A program made the translations under genes and the position numbers. Positions 54,801-59,619 of a DNA stretch of 64,000 nt are shown here, piece after piece; within the stretch, counting starts at the first letter, position 1; each line of letters starts with the position of its first letter. Source of the stretch: Gemmatimonadota bacterium (lineage in GTDB: Bacteria; Gemmatimonadota; Gemmatimonadetes; Gemmatimonadales; Gemmatimonadaceae); the NCBI GenBank assembly GCA_016714015.1, contig JADJNZ010000006.1, forward strand, positions 310,001 to 374,000. The letters run 5' to 3'. The notes below the pieces were generated by a model, which had not been told where the DNA came from, made no database searches, and worked only from the letters and a program-made list of their open reading frames with translations.

Positions 54801-55111
54801 CGCTGCTGGAGGATCCGGCAAACCCCGGGAACTACCCGCAGGTCAACATCCGTACCGGTGGCCTGTTCGATATCGTGCACGCCGCCACCCCATTCACGAT
54901 GACGGGGACCAACTCGGTCATCACGAACAACGGCACCGTCCGGAAGTCGACCGGGAGCGCCAACAGCACGCTGACGATGCTCGACATCCTCAACTTCACC
55001 GGCTTCGTCATCGACTCCCCCGGCAACCTCACCATCACCAACCCTTGCTCCCAGAACGGTCCGTTGAGCGGCAGCGGCACCGGATCGGTCATCGGCGGCT
55101 GCATCAACTAG
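42854..55111 (+). CDS. Giant surface lipoprotein (4085 aa) with Ig-like array and WTG/NW repeat stalk
   Basis: The GTG at 42854 gives the lipoprotein signal GLCLLSC followed by GREVTGP; the longer open frame from 42779 adds a region with no ribosome site. An N-terminal module homologous to that of the 36810 protein (ITLRRIDGTVTKDTTIDFP, LSYINAAGDTVFRGGP) covers about residues 30-150. Residues about 250-1380 alternate six invasin-type (BIG1-like) domains with five domains of a second type (TSTGTAG..LTPGWT.EARD..GN). From residue 1384 on, a module WTG...W..NW...P...DSV recurs at 1384, 2185, 2803, 3194 and 3587 between long Gly/Thr/Val-rich beta-helix-like stretches. Few cysteines and no protease, toxin, transmembrane barrel or sorting domain are visible. 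A fibrous adhesin or cell-surface filament is inferred. Confidence 0.88.
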   Translation: MIRSRRHVAILAGILGLCLLSCGREVTGPENGIGYGRNRIAALALEPSFPVIPGADAISDVVPFSRVRITLRRIDGTVTKDTTIDFPAGADSVALAIDVPLPVTAPDSGLSLGLVLSYINAAGDTVFRGGPLAVTARPSGGAGSTQTVSIPVSWVPPGGIVPATVTLTPATGSVVSGTTTQFTAVVRDAQGNAMTGTPVLFFSPDTTRAVITGAGTGLVTWRAVRGNALIVATTPNLVADTSTFSVALPATRLLPVSGAAQSATINTLLGAPVVLRVTAADSVPVAGVPVTFAVTTGAGTLLASADTSDASGLVQFSWTLGALVGTQSVTATLSTNNATLATTATGTAPAPTQLAFTSSPGTGTAGATLAPVTVEVRDAGGVRTPLFTGPVTIALNGAGGAPLFGTLTVNAVGGIATFSDLSIQQAGAGMTFDATSPGLATATSAELAVSAAAAAEIALVSGDAQAATVSTALPTPFVVRVTDAFTNPVEGVTVSWAILSGGGALSVPTSVTDVSGLANVTLTLPSVAGAVTVTATATGLTGSPLAFAASALPGAASQLAFTGSTSTGTAGAALTPGWTVEARDGAGNLVTSFTGPVTVALTNGPVAATLGGTTTVNAVGGVANFANLTVDLVAPSWILSATSVGLTSASSAAFSITPAAAATLTLASGGGQTAAVATPVAQPFVVSVTDAFTNPVAGVTVNWAISVGGGALSVPSSVTDAAGLASTSYTTGTAPGTAVVTGTVAGLVGSPASFATTVTTGVAAQLVFTQQTSTGTSGVALTPGWTIEAHDALGNLNTTFSGGITVTLGGGNPLAVLGGVTTVNAVGGIATFTGLTVDLAAAGYTLSAAATGLSGATSEIFDIEAGAAAAITGVAGTGQTGATLSVLADSLAFRVTDALGNPVAGVNVSTNVSVGGGTVSPVSGNTDATGVFRTQWTLGTAVGSVAVNAFVTATPAITTVISATATPGAPAALVLVGTIGQQTAGVNLPDVLFEIHDAAGNIVTSYNGPVFGRISTSPQGPAPDSVTVTAVAGIATFTGVNLSAAGDYVLRANLPSGAEGFTNLFAVLAGPAAFVEPALPGSGDGQSAIVGTPLALPLRALVTDTEANGIPGIGVTYTTVRGVDTLGVSAFATDSVGIASFTPIMPATVGPVQVIVTSVGLTGSGFSFTATATADAAVRLAIAQQPGATTSNAAIPPVTVFAQDELGNLVAGFTGTIDVVVDSGPALGWSLGGTQAIAAISGSATFGDLTLDRAGQYRLRFRAAGLDSAITAPFLVDAGPIGQLVAVGGDAQSGPATQPLADSLAVRVADAFGNPIAGVTVTWNIISGGGALAPATSVSGVDGIARASWTLGSSIGGQDAEASASGFTVPFTATATVTDANIVWTGAVNSNWSVGGNWSGGVVPTGSDSVRIGNVGSFPALDVAGTVGRLRLEAGATLQLDTFPLFVVGSLDIDPAATVLSDSIGAFTLIGVTGTVRGAMPRLYVSSGAYAVNGNLAVGGDVAVNGGTLDIGVHTATIGGLLATAGTGRIAMTSSGALTVQGDAVFAGGSTAGLLTAGTLTVRGDFTQAGGDPAAFSPGVGHTLILDGTSRQVLTLANPDLTPSTTCTTSCIGVLNAPRGAGAGALELASDVKAIGGMQVTGDSLVAPSRRLLITGTPVLTADVVIAGHVGWQTALTRSANFQVDTLVAWGSGAPLIISEVIPTVVVGQHTITGPHPATILVDGPTATLDVVGAAAVGTGAGIALRTRGNGRVFMLEATDTLALNGGADFGGLTVPGTMTNGVLEVSGDLIQTGAGRTLFAEGGHLTRLQGTNPVLAFGDTALSQLNALSLEATSAVSFTTGARVADDVTIGASVSVVGSGAGTIRLGGSLFDATGNRWQVLHTQFDGLDPLVPSQILGDVRFMQNITLDQPLTISGVTEVVAGTLDIGGRTFTANGDLVFNGTGRLRMANALDSVFVFGNALFAGAPTVGQLTAGVLELHGALTQSTTVDAFAASGSHQTWFRGTIAQSVNFADPGVGAGTSHFAAVGLGQDGVGVAVQLNSDAVAAGMLLTEPASSLRFSSPTGQAFTSQGATVNGLTFDNVRWVLVDGGPVTAIDNVTFVNTSSTVAAFDVQRSSGTVTVTSPTFSATPTTGVYLRAEDPDGVTGGALVVNVTNATPATHGGFVLEVPPATITGWTVGGFEWTGATSGDWALAANWAQNAVPGASDSVYIPPTGVTNSPIITAPTTIRALVNDHVSAIAVNGVTFGVRERVVVGAGSPGVACASGFLDVGTGVADAFIRGAFDCQVRAVATNTVTLDGPVSIALGGLTAQGSARVVVNGQALTVDGDLDLLDASRITMNSAADSVTVINAHFFGGPSTGQLTAGVLRVRGELLAGLNPEAFEAGGSHTTRFIPGVGDTVNVGTSNGPVRFASLDVGRPIRLDGESVVANDALVTYGAAIVGATGRLVLNGDLIGTTSTLIAPRAVRIVGVLADTGTFRPDTTIFAGSGQIMPFRVGALAVPQYQVVQIFGDVTAGLTGGIDSVGTDLLVAGGIFRVDDAGTPADLRIGRDLRVTGGGQLFSQGQTHQFIVYRHALFDGADATNTLVTGGMSVRGDFAQLSTSSTTSFVPAPTFTVSLDSIGTVSFATPGTSRFGRLAFSSGGSQHTLLTDVEVAGEAAFNADGGATVQSDVLGTGGTRQLAVNGTAQNGTMTFRNVRLRLHGTAPALFSQTLTFSDFDPTVVQFEIARAGGTVEIYDPVFTTTPTGAGRFIHAIDSDIPNADNLTVVINGAATPQFHNGRAEAVLPASLVGWPDVAIFRWTGNNTTSDWNAPSNWLSGVVPTATDSVFIPGALLYNPVIPDGTTLRALVSARTEAPISAAGTLIITERLVVPTQSGISCVVQLVFTNASTPMNASGLLGCVTRILDGTLTASDTLIVGGVGDLQVEGTSILDAGADFVSVSGFFSTLGGGTLRMQDDSAHVSLQQGASFGGGSTAGLLTAGLLEIGGNFTQTGDAESFAASGTHVTEFFGNVLQQAGFSVPGFGPGTSHFHHLALGQTEGGVSVQANSDIFATGQLRSGTGAVRTFTGAAVAAVHTAGANIVDATFDGVRWELLDGQPVDAISGIVFTNQDPAASQFRIERAGGTVAADGLIFTGPPSTGLYLEAFDSDAAANGLLVVALTNTVPGGHFGFLSELNGATVTGWPAAAPFVWTGNADSDWNNTANWLDGVVPSATDSVTIQAIATNGPDIVSPTTLRALVNESAVAAVTLAAVPLTITERLVTLYGGPGINCSGTPALIMAPTTAATVAGRVACDVVISGSGTTTLSDSLLADVQLRIEGTGQLDVAGRYLRVLDSLITENSGTLVMTTPGGLVEASGDAHFRGGATTGLLTDGVLLLRRNLIQTGATNAFNASGDHITRFTTEGVQTVSFLNPGTDGAASHFAHMEIAQAPSSRVDLLSDISIVGQLRDQMASIAQLRGDAVRRIVSANGTNLTGIRLDRVLLSLTDGAPVDAMSDVVFDSLGVFSDQFVVSRSGGTVPLVNPVFVELPQDGYQLMTITDVAPLDNDTLRIVVTNPTPGGTSGLVTLVGGAQLLGWPVTGGEVWTGAGGNSLWSNAANWSLGRIPIATDSVVINGAATVDLNETATVSWLAMGLSGGTPTLNLNSGATLQVDSAAFSGPGSTVYLGAGALLTGDGGVSVGGQLTWDGGTMSGTGATVLAAGGTANIGTSQTAVLDARPFAVGGTALIGSSGMIGVGAPDLSVLSTGVLEFQGATTLFAGAGGADSIRITNTGVLRKSSSPATVRIDWPIVNTGTIDVQIGTLDLRNRLSHLSGGSIAIAPGATLLDLGTISASAGSTVTIGNGALLHLQGGGVNANPGNHDFAAGSSISGQGTVRTINADTVTIAGTVNIDSLLTGSGRIELNSADTVNIGGGAYQGGGFFSGSAVVAISGTFTIAAGNPNGTGTLFIRPGGLLEVTGGGIRGWDIDVAGTWRWGETNLSLLEDPANPGNYPQVNIRTGGLFDIVHAATPFTMTGTNSVITNNGTVRKSTGSANSTLTMLDILNFTGFVIDSPGNLTITNPCSQNGPLSGSGTGSVIGGCIN
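43612..46990 (+). repeat. Alternating two-type Ig-like domain array inside the giant gene
   Basis: Six type-A units (for example VRVTDAFTNPVEGVTVSW and VSVTDAFTNPVAGVTVNW) alternate with five type-B units (for example QLAFTGSTSTGTAGAALT and QLVFTQQTSTGTSGVALT). Each A+B pair is about 200 codons. The pairs starting near 44240 and 44850 are the most alike, also at DNA level, suggesting recent duplication. Confidence 0.75.
47000..53700 (+). repeat. WTG...NW...DSV module repeats inside the giant gene
   Basis: Five copies start at the TGG codons at 47003, 49406, 51260, 52433 and 53612. Examples are WTGNNTTSDWNAPSNWLSG and WTGNADSDWNNTANWLDG, followed by VVP-x-x-TDSV and, in copies 2-4, by TIRALV/TLRALV and an RERV/TERLV strand. 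The last three copies are about 390 codons apart, which points to a 390-codon repeat unit. Confidence 0.8.
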
Positions 55112-55114
55112 TCC

Positions 55115-55954
55115 TCAGAACAACCCCAACTGCTCCGCCAACTGGGCCGGGTCCTTCGGGACCTGGCCCAGTTTCGCTTGCAGCCACCGGATGTTCGCCG
55201 GGCTGTGCCCGCTGAAGTGGTTGTTCACGTACCCGTACACCTTCACCGACTTCGCCAGCGTCGGCAGGATCGCCGCCCACGACTCCAGTTCCGCCGTGCG
55301 ATCCACCAGCACGCGCGAATAGTCGGTGATGCTCCGGTCCGGACCCATCCACCGCACGTAGGCATGCCCCGCCGTCGGGCGCTCGGCGAGCTTGAGCATC
55401 CAGTGCCGCGGGATCCACCGCGCATCGACCAGCGCGAGCGCGACGTTCCGCTGCGTGAGCAACGTGTGCGTCTCCTCGTTGATCCAGCCCTTCTGCCGGA
55501 ACTCGATCGCGAAGGCGATGTCCGGCGGCAGCGTGAAGAGGAACTCCTCGAGCGCGTCGCGCTCCGACGGCGCGAGATCGGGACCGCACTGGATCAGCAC
55601 CGGCCCGAGCTTGGGCCCCAGCTCGCGCGCCACGTCGTAGAACCGGTGCGCGACCTCCTGCGCGCCGACGAAGCGCAGCTCGTGCGTGATCTCCTGGGGC
55701 ATCTTGAGCGCGAAGGTGAAGCCCGGCGGCGTCCGCTCGGCCCAGCTACGCACCGTCTTCGCGGCCGGCACGGCGTAGAACGTCGAGTCGACCTCGACCG
55801 TGTCGAACGCGCGGGCGTAGACGCCGAGGTAGTCGGCGGCGCGCGTGCGCTCGGGGTAGAACCCGCCCACCCAGGCCGGGTAGTTCCAGCCCTGCGCGCC
55901 GAGTCGGATGCGTGGTGGCGCGGCCGTCGCCGCCGGGTCGCCGGCCGCACTCAT
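55115..55954 (-). CDS. DUF72 (YecE-like) family protein
   Basis: The 279-residue cytosolic protein has the DUF72 TIM-barrel-like landmarks: RLGAQGWNYPAWVGGFYP at the start, YARAFDTVEVDSTFYAVPA, FTFALKMPQEITHE, and VKVYGYVNNHFSGHSPANIRWL near the end. The family function is unknown, though some members are associated with DNA damage or iron-sulfur loci. The start overlaps the stop of the FNT gene, so they form one unit. The gene ends only three bases from the end of the convergent giant gene. Confidence 0.92.
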   Translation of the reverse strand: MSAAGDPAATAAPPRIRLGAQGWNYPAWVGGFYPERTRAADYLGVYARAFDTVEVDSTFYAVPAAKTVRSWAERTPPGFTFALKMPQEITHELRFVGAQEVAHRFYDVARELGPKLGPVLIQCGPDLAPSERDALEEFLFTLPPDIAFAIEFRQKGWINEETHTLLTQRNVALALVDARWIPRHWMLKLAERPTAGHAYVRWMGPDRSITDYSRVLVDRTAELESWAAILPTLAKSVKVYGYVNNHFSGHSPANIRWLQAKLGQVPKDPAQLAEQLGLF

Positions 55955-56823
55955 GCCGCGCGCCCCCGACGATAGATGAGGTGGTAGACCGCCGCGACGA
56001 GCACCGCCCCGCCGACGATGTTCCCGAGGATCACCGGCACCAGACTGCCCACGAGTCGCGACAGGCCGATCCCTGCCCCTTCGAGCGATGGGTCGAGCAC
56101 CGGCAACAGCATCCCCATCGGTATCAGGTAGAGGTTGGCGATGCTGTGCTCGAACCCCGCCGCGACGAAGACGGTGATCGGGAGGATGATCGCCGCCACC
56201 TTGTCGAGCACACTCCGACCGGCGAACGCCATCCAGACGGCGAGGCAGACCAGCGCGTTGCAGAGCACGCCGCTGAAGAACGCCGTCGTCCACGGGAGCG
56301 CGGTCTTGGCCGCCGCGATCCGGAGGTATGCCGCCGCGACGGCCCCGTCACCCAACGCCGGGTGCCCGGAGAGGGCGACGAGCACGGCCAGCGAGACGGC
56401 GCCGATCGCGTTCCCGGTGAGCACGACCGCCCAGTTGCGGAGCACCTCGCCGGTGGAGAGCCGACCGTCGGCCCAGGCCATGACGAGGAGGTTGTTGCCC
56501 GTGAAGAGTTCGGCACCGGCCACGACGACCAGGATGAGTCCGAGCGAGAACACCGCGCCGCCGAGGAGGCGCTTCGCCGCGAATCCGAGCGTCGCGTCCG
56601 CCTGCACCAGCGTGAAGGCGAGTGCCCCGAAGCCGATGAACGCTCCGGCGAGCACGGCGAGCAGGAGCATCCGCGGGAGCGGGAGTCGTGCCTTGACGAC
56701 ACCGACGCGTTCGATGCGCTCGCTGATCTCCTGCGGCGAGAACGCGTCGAAACCATACAGCGGCGGTGCGGCCGCCGGTGGCGTGGCAGAGCTCGGTTGC
56801 CCGCGAATGAGCGGATCGGACAT
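55951..56823 (-). CDS. Formate/nitrite transporter (FNT) family channel
   Basis: The 290-residue inner-membrane protein has six helices and the FNT signature: LFTGNNLLVMAWADG, CNALVCLAVWMAFAGRS and GFEHSIANLYLIPMG with the central pore histidine H226. FNT channels (FocA, NirC, HSC) conduct formate, nitrite, hydrosulfide or small carboxylates; the sequence alone does not decide which. It starts 103 bases from the divergent MFS gene. AATATT just upstream may be part of its -10 element. Confidence 0.93.
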   Translation of the reverse strand: MSDPLIRGQPSSATPPAAAPPLYGFDAFSPQEISERIERVGVVKARLPLPRMLLLAVLAGAFIGFGALAFTLVQADATLGFAAKRLLGGAVFSLGLILVVVAGAELFTGNNLLVMAWADGRLSTGEVLRNWAVVLTGNAIGAVSLAVLVALSGHPALGDGAVAAAYLRIAAAKTALPWTTAFFSGVLCNALVCLAVWMAFAGRSVLDKVAAIILPITVFVAAGFEHSIANLYLIPMGMLLPVLDPSLEGAGIGLSRLVGSLVPVILGNIVGGAVLVAAVYHLIYRRGRAA

Positions 56824-56925
56824 GCTGCAATATTGCGCCGGACGCCCCCGAGGCGCATTCTCCCCCGCGTCCGGGTGCCCCTCGGACCCGGACCCGCCGC
56901 GGTCCGTCCCCCCTGCCCCACCGCG

Positions 56926-58278
56926 ATGTCCGGGAAGAAGAGCCTGCTCAACAACCTCGGCCTGCACACGCCGCAGCTCCGCGCGTGGGCCATGTACGAC
57001 TGGGGGATCTCCGCCTACCAGACCGTCATCATGGCGGCGGTCTTCCCCATCTTCTTCAACCAGTACGCCGCGGCGGACCTCTCCCCCGTCGAGAAGACGC
57101 AGTGGTTCAGCTTCGCGCAGACCATCGGCGCGGTGCTGATCGCCATCCTCGCCCCCATCCTCGGCGCCGTCGCCGACTACAAGGCCGCGAAGAAGAAGTT
57201 CCTCGGCTGGTTCATGATCCTCGGCGTGGGATCGACCTCGGCGATGTTCCTCATCGGCCAAGGTCAGGTGCTGTTCGCCTGCATCCTGCTCGTCATCTCG
57301 CTCGCGGGCGCGACGGGGAGCACCGCCTTCTATGAAGCGCTCCTCCCGCACATCGCGACCGAGGAGGAGATGGACCGCGTCTCGACGGCGGGCTATGCGC
57401 TCGGCTACGTGGGCGGCGGTGTGCTCCTCGCGCTCAACCTCGTCATCATCCAGGCGCCCCAGCTCGTGGGGCTGCCGAGCGGACCGGGACTCACGCCGGA
57501 GCAGGCGAGCCTGCCGACGCGCATCAGCTTCGTGAGCGTCGGTGTCTGGTGGCTGCTCTTCTCCATCCCGGTGCTGCGGAAGGTGCCCGAGCCGCCGCGC
57601 GCGATCGAGGCCGACGAGCGCGCCGACGCGAACCCGTTCGCCGTCGCCTTCTCCCGGCTCGGCGAGACGCTGCGCGAGCTGCGCGGCTACAAGCAGGCGT
57701 TCCTGATGATGGTCGCGTTCACCATCTACAACGACGGCATCCAGACGATCATCAAGATGGCGGCGCAGTGGGGCGACCGGAACGGGATCGCGCGCAGCGA
57801 CCTCATCACCGCGATCCTCATGGTGCAGTTCATCGGCATCCCCTGCGCCTTCGCGTTCGGCTACCTCGCGAAGTTCATCGGCGCGAAGCGCGGCGTGCTC
57901 ATCGGCATCGCGGTGTACGGCGGCATTTGCGTCTACGCGTACTTCATGGACTCGACGCGCGAGTTCTACATCCTCGCGATCGTGATCGGGCTCGTGCAGG
58001 GCGGCACGCAGGCGCTCAGCCGTTCGATGTTCGCGAACATGATCCCGCGTCACAAGAGCGGCGAGTTCTTCGGCTTCTTCTCCGTCTTCGAGAAGTTCGG
58101 CGGGATCGCGGGCCCGGCGCTCTTCGGCATCATGGCCGGCCTCGGGGGCGATTCCAACCTCGCGATCCTCAGCGTGATCATCTTCTTCGTCGTCGGGGGC
58201 GCGGTCCTGCTCTTCGTCGATCCGAAGGAGGGCGAGCGCGTGGCGCGCGAGGCGGACCGGGCGGTCACCACGCTCTGA
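56926..58278 (+). CDS. UMF1/Atg22-type MFS transporter
   Basis: The 450-residue protein has about 12 helices and the features of the UMF1 (unknown major facilitator, Atg22-related) family: WAMYDWGISAYQTVIMAAVFPIFFNQY at the start, the loop ILGAVADYKAAKKKFLGWF in place of the usual MFS motif A, and IPRHKSGEFFGFFSVFEKFGGIAGPALFG near the end. Yeast Atg22 exports amino acids from the vacuole; the bacterial substrate is unknown. It is divergent to the FNT gene and appears monocistronic. Confidence 0.9.
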   Translation: MSGKKSLLNNLGLHTPQLRAWAMYDWGISAYQTVIMAAVFPIFFNQYAAADLSPVEKTQWFSFAQTIGAVLIAILAPILGAVADYKAAKKKFLGWFMILGVGSTSAMFLIGQGQVLFACILLVISLAGATGSTAFYEALLPHIATEEEMDRVSTAGYALGYVGGGVLLALNLVIIQAPQLVGLPSGPGLTPEQASLPTRISFVSVGVWWLLFSIPVLRKVPEPPRAIEADERADANPFAVAFSRLGETLRELRGYKQAFLMMVAFTIYNDGIQTIIKMAAQWGDRNGIARSDLITAILMVQFIGIPCAFAFGYLAKFIGAKRGVLIGIAVYGGICVYAYFMDSTREFYILAIVIGLVQGGTQALSRSMFANMIPRHKSGEFFGFFSVFEKFGGIAGPALFGIMAGLGGDSNLAILSVIIFFVVGGAVLLFVDPKEGERVAREADRAVTTL

Positions 58279-58341
58279 CCGGCGTTCCGCGGCACACCTG
58301 CAGAGCAGGCACCTAAGTCATTTAGTCACAATCGGTAACCG

Positions 58342-58371
58342 ATACCCGCGGGTCAGACGACTCGCGGGTAT
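58342..58371 (+). terminator. 9-bp inverted repeat upstream of the SPFH promoter
   Basis: ATACCCGCG (58342-58350) pairs with CGCGGGTAT (58363-58371), and another palindrome, ATCGGT-A-ACCGAT, sits just before it at 58331-58343. The hairpin may end the MFS transcript, or the two palindromes may be operators because they touch the -35 element at 58371. Confidence 0.4.
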
Positions 58372-58399
58372 TGACGTCTAGATACTAAAGTGATATCAT
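58371..58399 (+). promoter_or_regulatory. Strong sigma-70-type promoter with extended -10, for the SPFH operon
   Basis: TTGACG (58371-58376) and TATCAT (58394-58399) are separated by exactly 17 bases, and TGA before the -10 makes it an extended -10. Transcription should begin near 58406, giving a 24-base leader with TGGAGA before the GTG. It is the best sigma-70 promoter seen in the window. Confidence 0.75.
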
Positions 58400-58406
58400 G
58401 TTGATA
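58394..58406 (+). promoter_or_regulatory. Operator-like inverted repeat over the -10 element
   Basis: TATCA-TGT-TGATA is a perfect 5-3-5 inverted repeat that covers the -10 hexamer and the start region. A dimeric repressor bound here would block polymerase; the ribbon-helix-helix protein encoded two genes down is a natural candidate. Confidence 0.4.
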
Positions 58407-58429
58407 ACACCTCTACTGGAGATGTCCCC

Positions 58430-59299
58430 GTGTATCGCGAGAAGTCCTATCCGGCGTCAAACGGCCTCGTGGCCCTGCTCGTCCTCCTGACCGTCTGCCT
58501 CGGTGGCCTGGCCGTGATGGTGATGGAGTTCCAGGCACAGCGTCACGTCATGGGCCTGCTGGCCATGCTCGTCGTCGTGGCCGCGTCCGTCGGCTTCGGC
58601 GGCCTCTTCATCGTGAACCCGAACGAGGCGAAGGCGCTCGTGCTCTTCGGCTCGTACAAGGGCACCGTGAAGCAGGACGGCTTCTGGTTCGCCAACCCGT
58701 TCCTCACCAAGAAGGCCATCTCGCTCCGCGTGCGGAACTTCGAGACGACCAAGCTCAAGGTGAACGACAACCACTCCAACCCGATCGAGATCGGCGCGAT
58801 CGTGGTCTGGAAGGTGGTCGAGACGGCGGAGGCGCTGTTCGAGGTCGATGACTACATGCGGTACGTCGCGGTGCAGTCGGAGTCCGCGCTCCGCGCGACG
58901 GCGACGCAGTATCCGTACGACTCGCACACCGCGGGGGAGCTCTCCCTCTCGACGCACACCATCGAGGTCTCGCAGGCGCTCGAGAAGGCGCTGCACGAGC
59001 GGCTCATCAAGGCGGGCGTCGAGGTGATCGAGGCGCGCATCTCGCACCTGGCCTACTCACCCGAGATCGCGGCGGCAATGCTCCAGCGGCAGCAGGCGAG
59101 CGCGATCATCGCGGCGCGGCAGAAGATCGTCGAGGGCGCGGTGGGCATGGTGGAGATGGCGCTCGACATGCTGAGCCAGCGCTCGATCGTCTCGCTCGAC
59201 GAGGAGCGCAAGGCGTCGATGGTGTCCAACCTGCTCGTGGTGCTCTGCTCGGAGCGCTCGACGCAGCCCGTGGTGAACACCGGCTCGCTCTACACCTGA
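58430..59299 (+). CDS. SPFH (band 7/stomatin-like) membrane protein
   Basis: The 289-residue protein has two N-terminal membrane helices (residues about 10-32 and 40-62) followed by an SPFH domain: GLFIVNPNEAKALVLFGSYKGTVKQDGFWFANPF, then IGAIVVWKVVETAEALFEVDDY and a helical tail KALHERLIKAGVEVIEARISHLAYSPEIAAAMLQRQQA. SPFH proteins form large membrane-associated assemblies that organise microdomains or regulate proteases. This form lacks the NfeD partner; instead a ribbon-helix-helix gene follows 10 bases later, a linkage seen in several other bacterial groups. Confidence 0.92.
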   Translation: MYREKSYPASNGLVALLVLLTVCLGGLAVMVMEFQAQRHVMGLLAMLVVVAASVGFGGLFIVNPNEAKALVLFGSYKGTVKQDGFWFANPFLTKKAISLRVRNFETTKLKVNDNHSNPIEIGAIVVWKVVETAEALFEVDDYMRYVAVQSESALRATATQYPYDSHTAGELSLSTHTIEVSQALEKALHERLIKAGVEVIEARISHLAYSPEIAAAMLQRQQASAIIAARQKIVEGAVGMVEMALDMLSQRSIVSLDEERKASMVSNLLVVLCSERSTQPVVNTGSLYT

Positions 59300-59309
59300 G
59301 GCGCCGGCC

Positions 59310-59498
59310 GTGGCGGAACGGAAGCCCTTCCTGCTGCGCGTCGATCGCGAGCTGCTGGACGCCGTCCAGCGGTGGGCGAACGACGACCTGCGCAGCCTGA
59401 ACGGGCAGATCGAGTTCCTGCTGCGGGATGCATTGAAGCGCGCGGGGCGTGCGCCGAAGGGCGACGCCCCCGCGCCCGTCCCGAACGACCCGGAGTGA
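59310..59498 (+). CDS. Arc/MetJ-like ribbon-helix-helix protein
   Basis: The 62-residue protein reads KPFLLRVDRELLDAVQRWA at its start (the antiparallel strand and first helix of an RHH fold), then NDDLRSLNGQIEFLLRDALKRAG (second helix), and ends with a short Pro/Ala-rich tail. Arc-type RHH dimers insert the N-terminal strand into the DNA major groove. The gene begins at a GTG 10 bases after the SPFH stop. It may autoregulate the operon through the palindrome at 58394, or act in the cytoplasm as an SPFH partner; neither is proven. Confidence 0.82.
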   Translation: MAERKPFLLRVDRELLDAVQRWANDDLRSLNGQIEFLLRDALKRAGRAPKGDAPAPVPNDPE

Positions 59499-59501
59499 CC
59501 C

Positions 59502-59615
59502 ATGATCCCCATCGTCCCACGGAAGCCGAACGCCGCCATCGTGGTCGCCCTCGCGGGACTCGGCCTCGCCTTCGGCATCGTCACCTTCATCCGCTCGCAG
59601 AACACCCGGAACTGA
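59502..59615 (+). CDS. Very small single-helix membrane protein, 37 aa
   Basis: An ATG at 59502, three bases after the RHH stop, opens a 37-codon frame ending at TGA 59613-59615. The product starts MIPIVPRKPN, continues with one hydrophobic helix of about 20 residues (AAIVVALAGLGLAFGIVTFI) and ends RSQNTRN. The positively charged N-terminal part and tight spacing to both neighbours (four bases to the next ATG) argue for a real gene. No homologue is known to me; it could be a small accessory subunit of the SPFH assembly. Confidence 0.6.
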   Translation: MIPIVPRKPNAAIVVALAGLGLAFGIVTFIRSQNTRN

Positions 59616-59619
59616 CACC

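Noticed and set aside
55000..55111. C-terminal sorting domain (autotransporter barrel, T9SS type A/B, PEP-CTERM) at the end of the giant protein
   Set aside because: The C-terminus ends in a Gly/Ser-rich stretch (SGTGSVIGGCIN) with no barrel strands, hydrophobic helix or Arg cluster.
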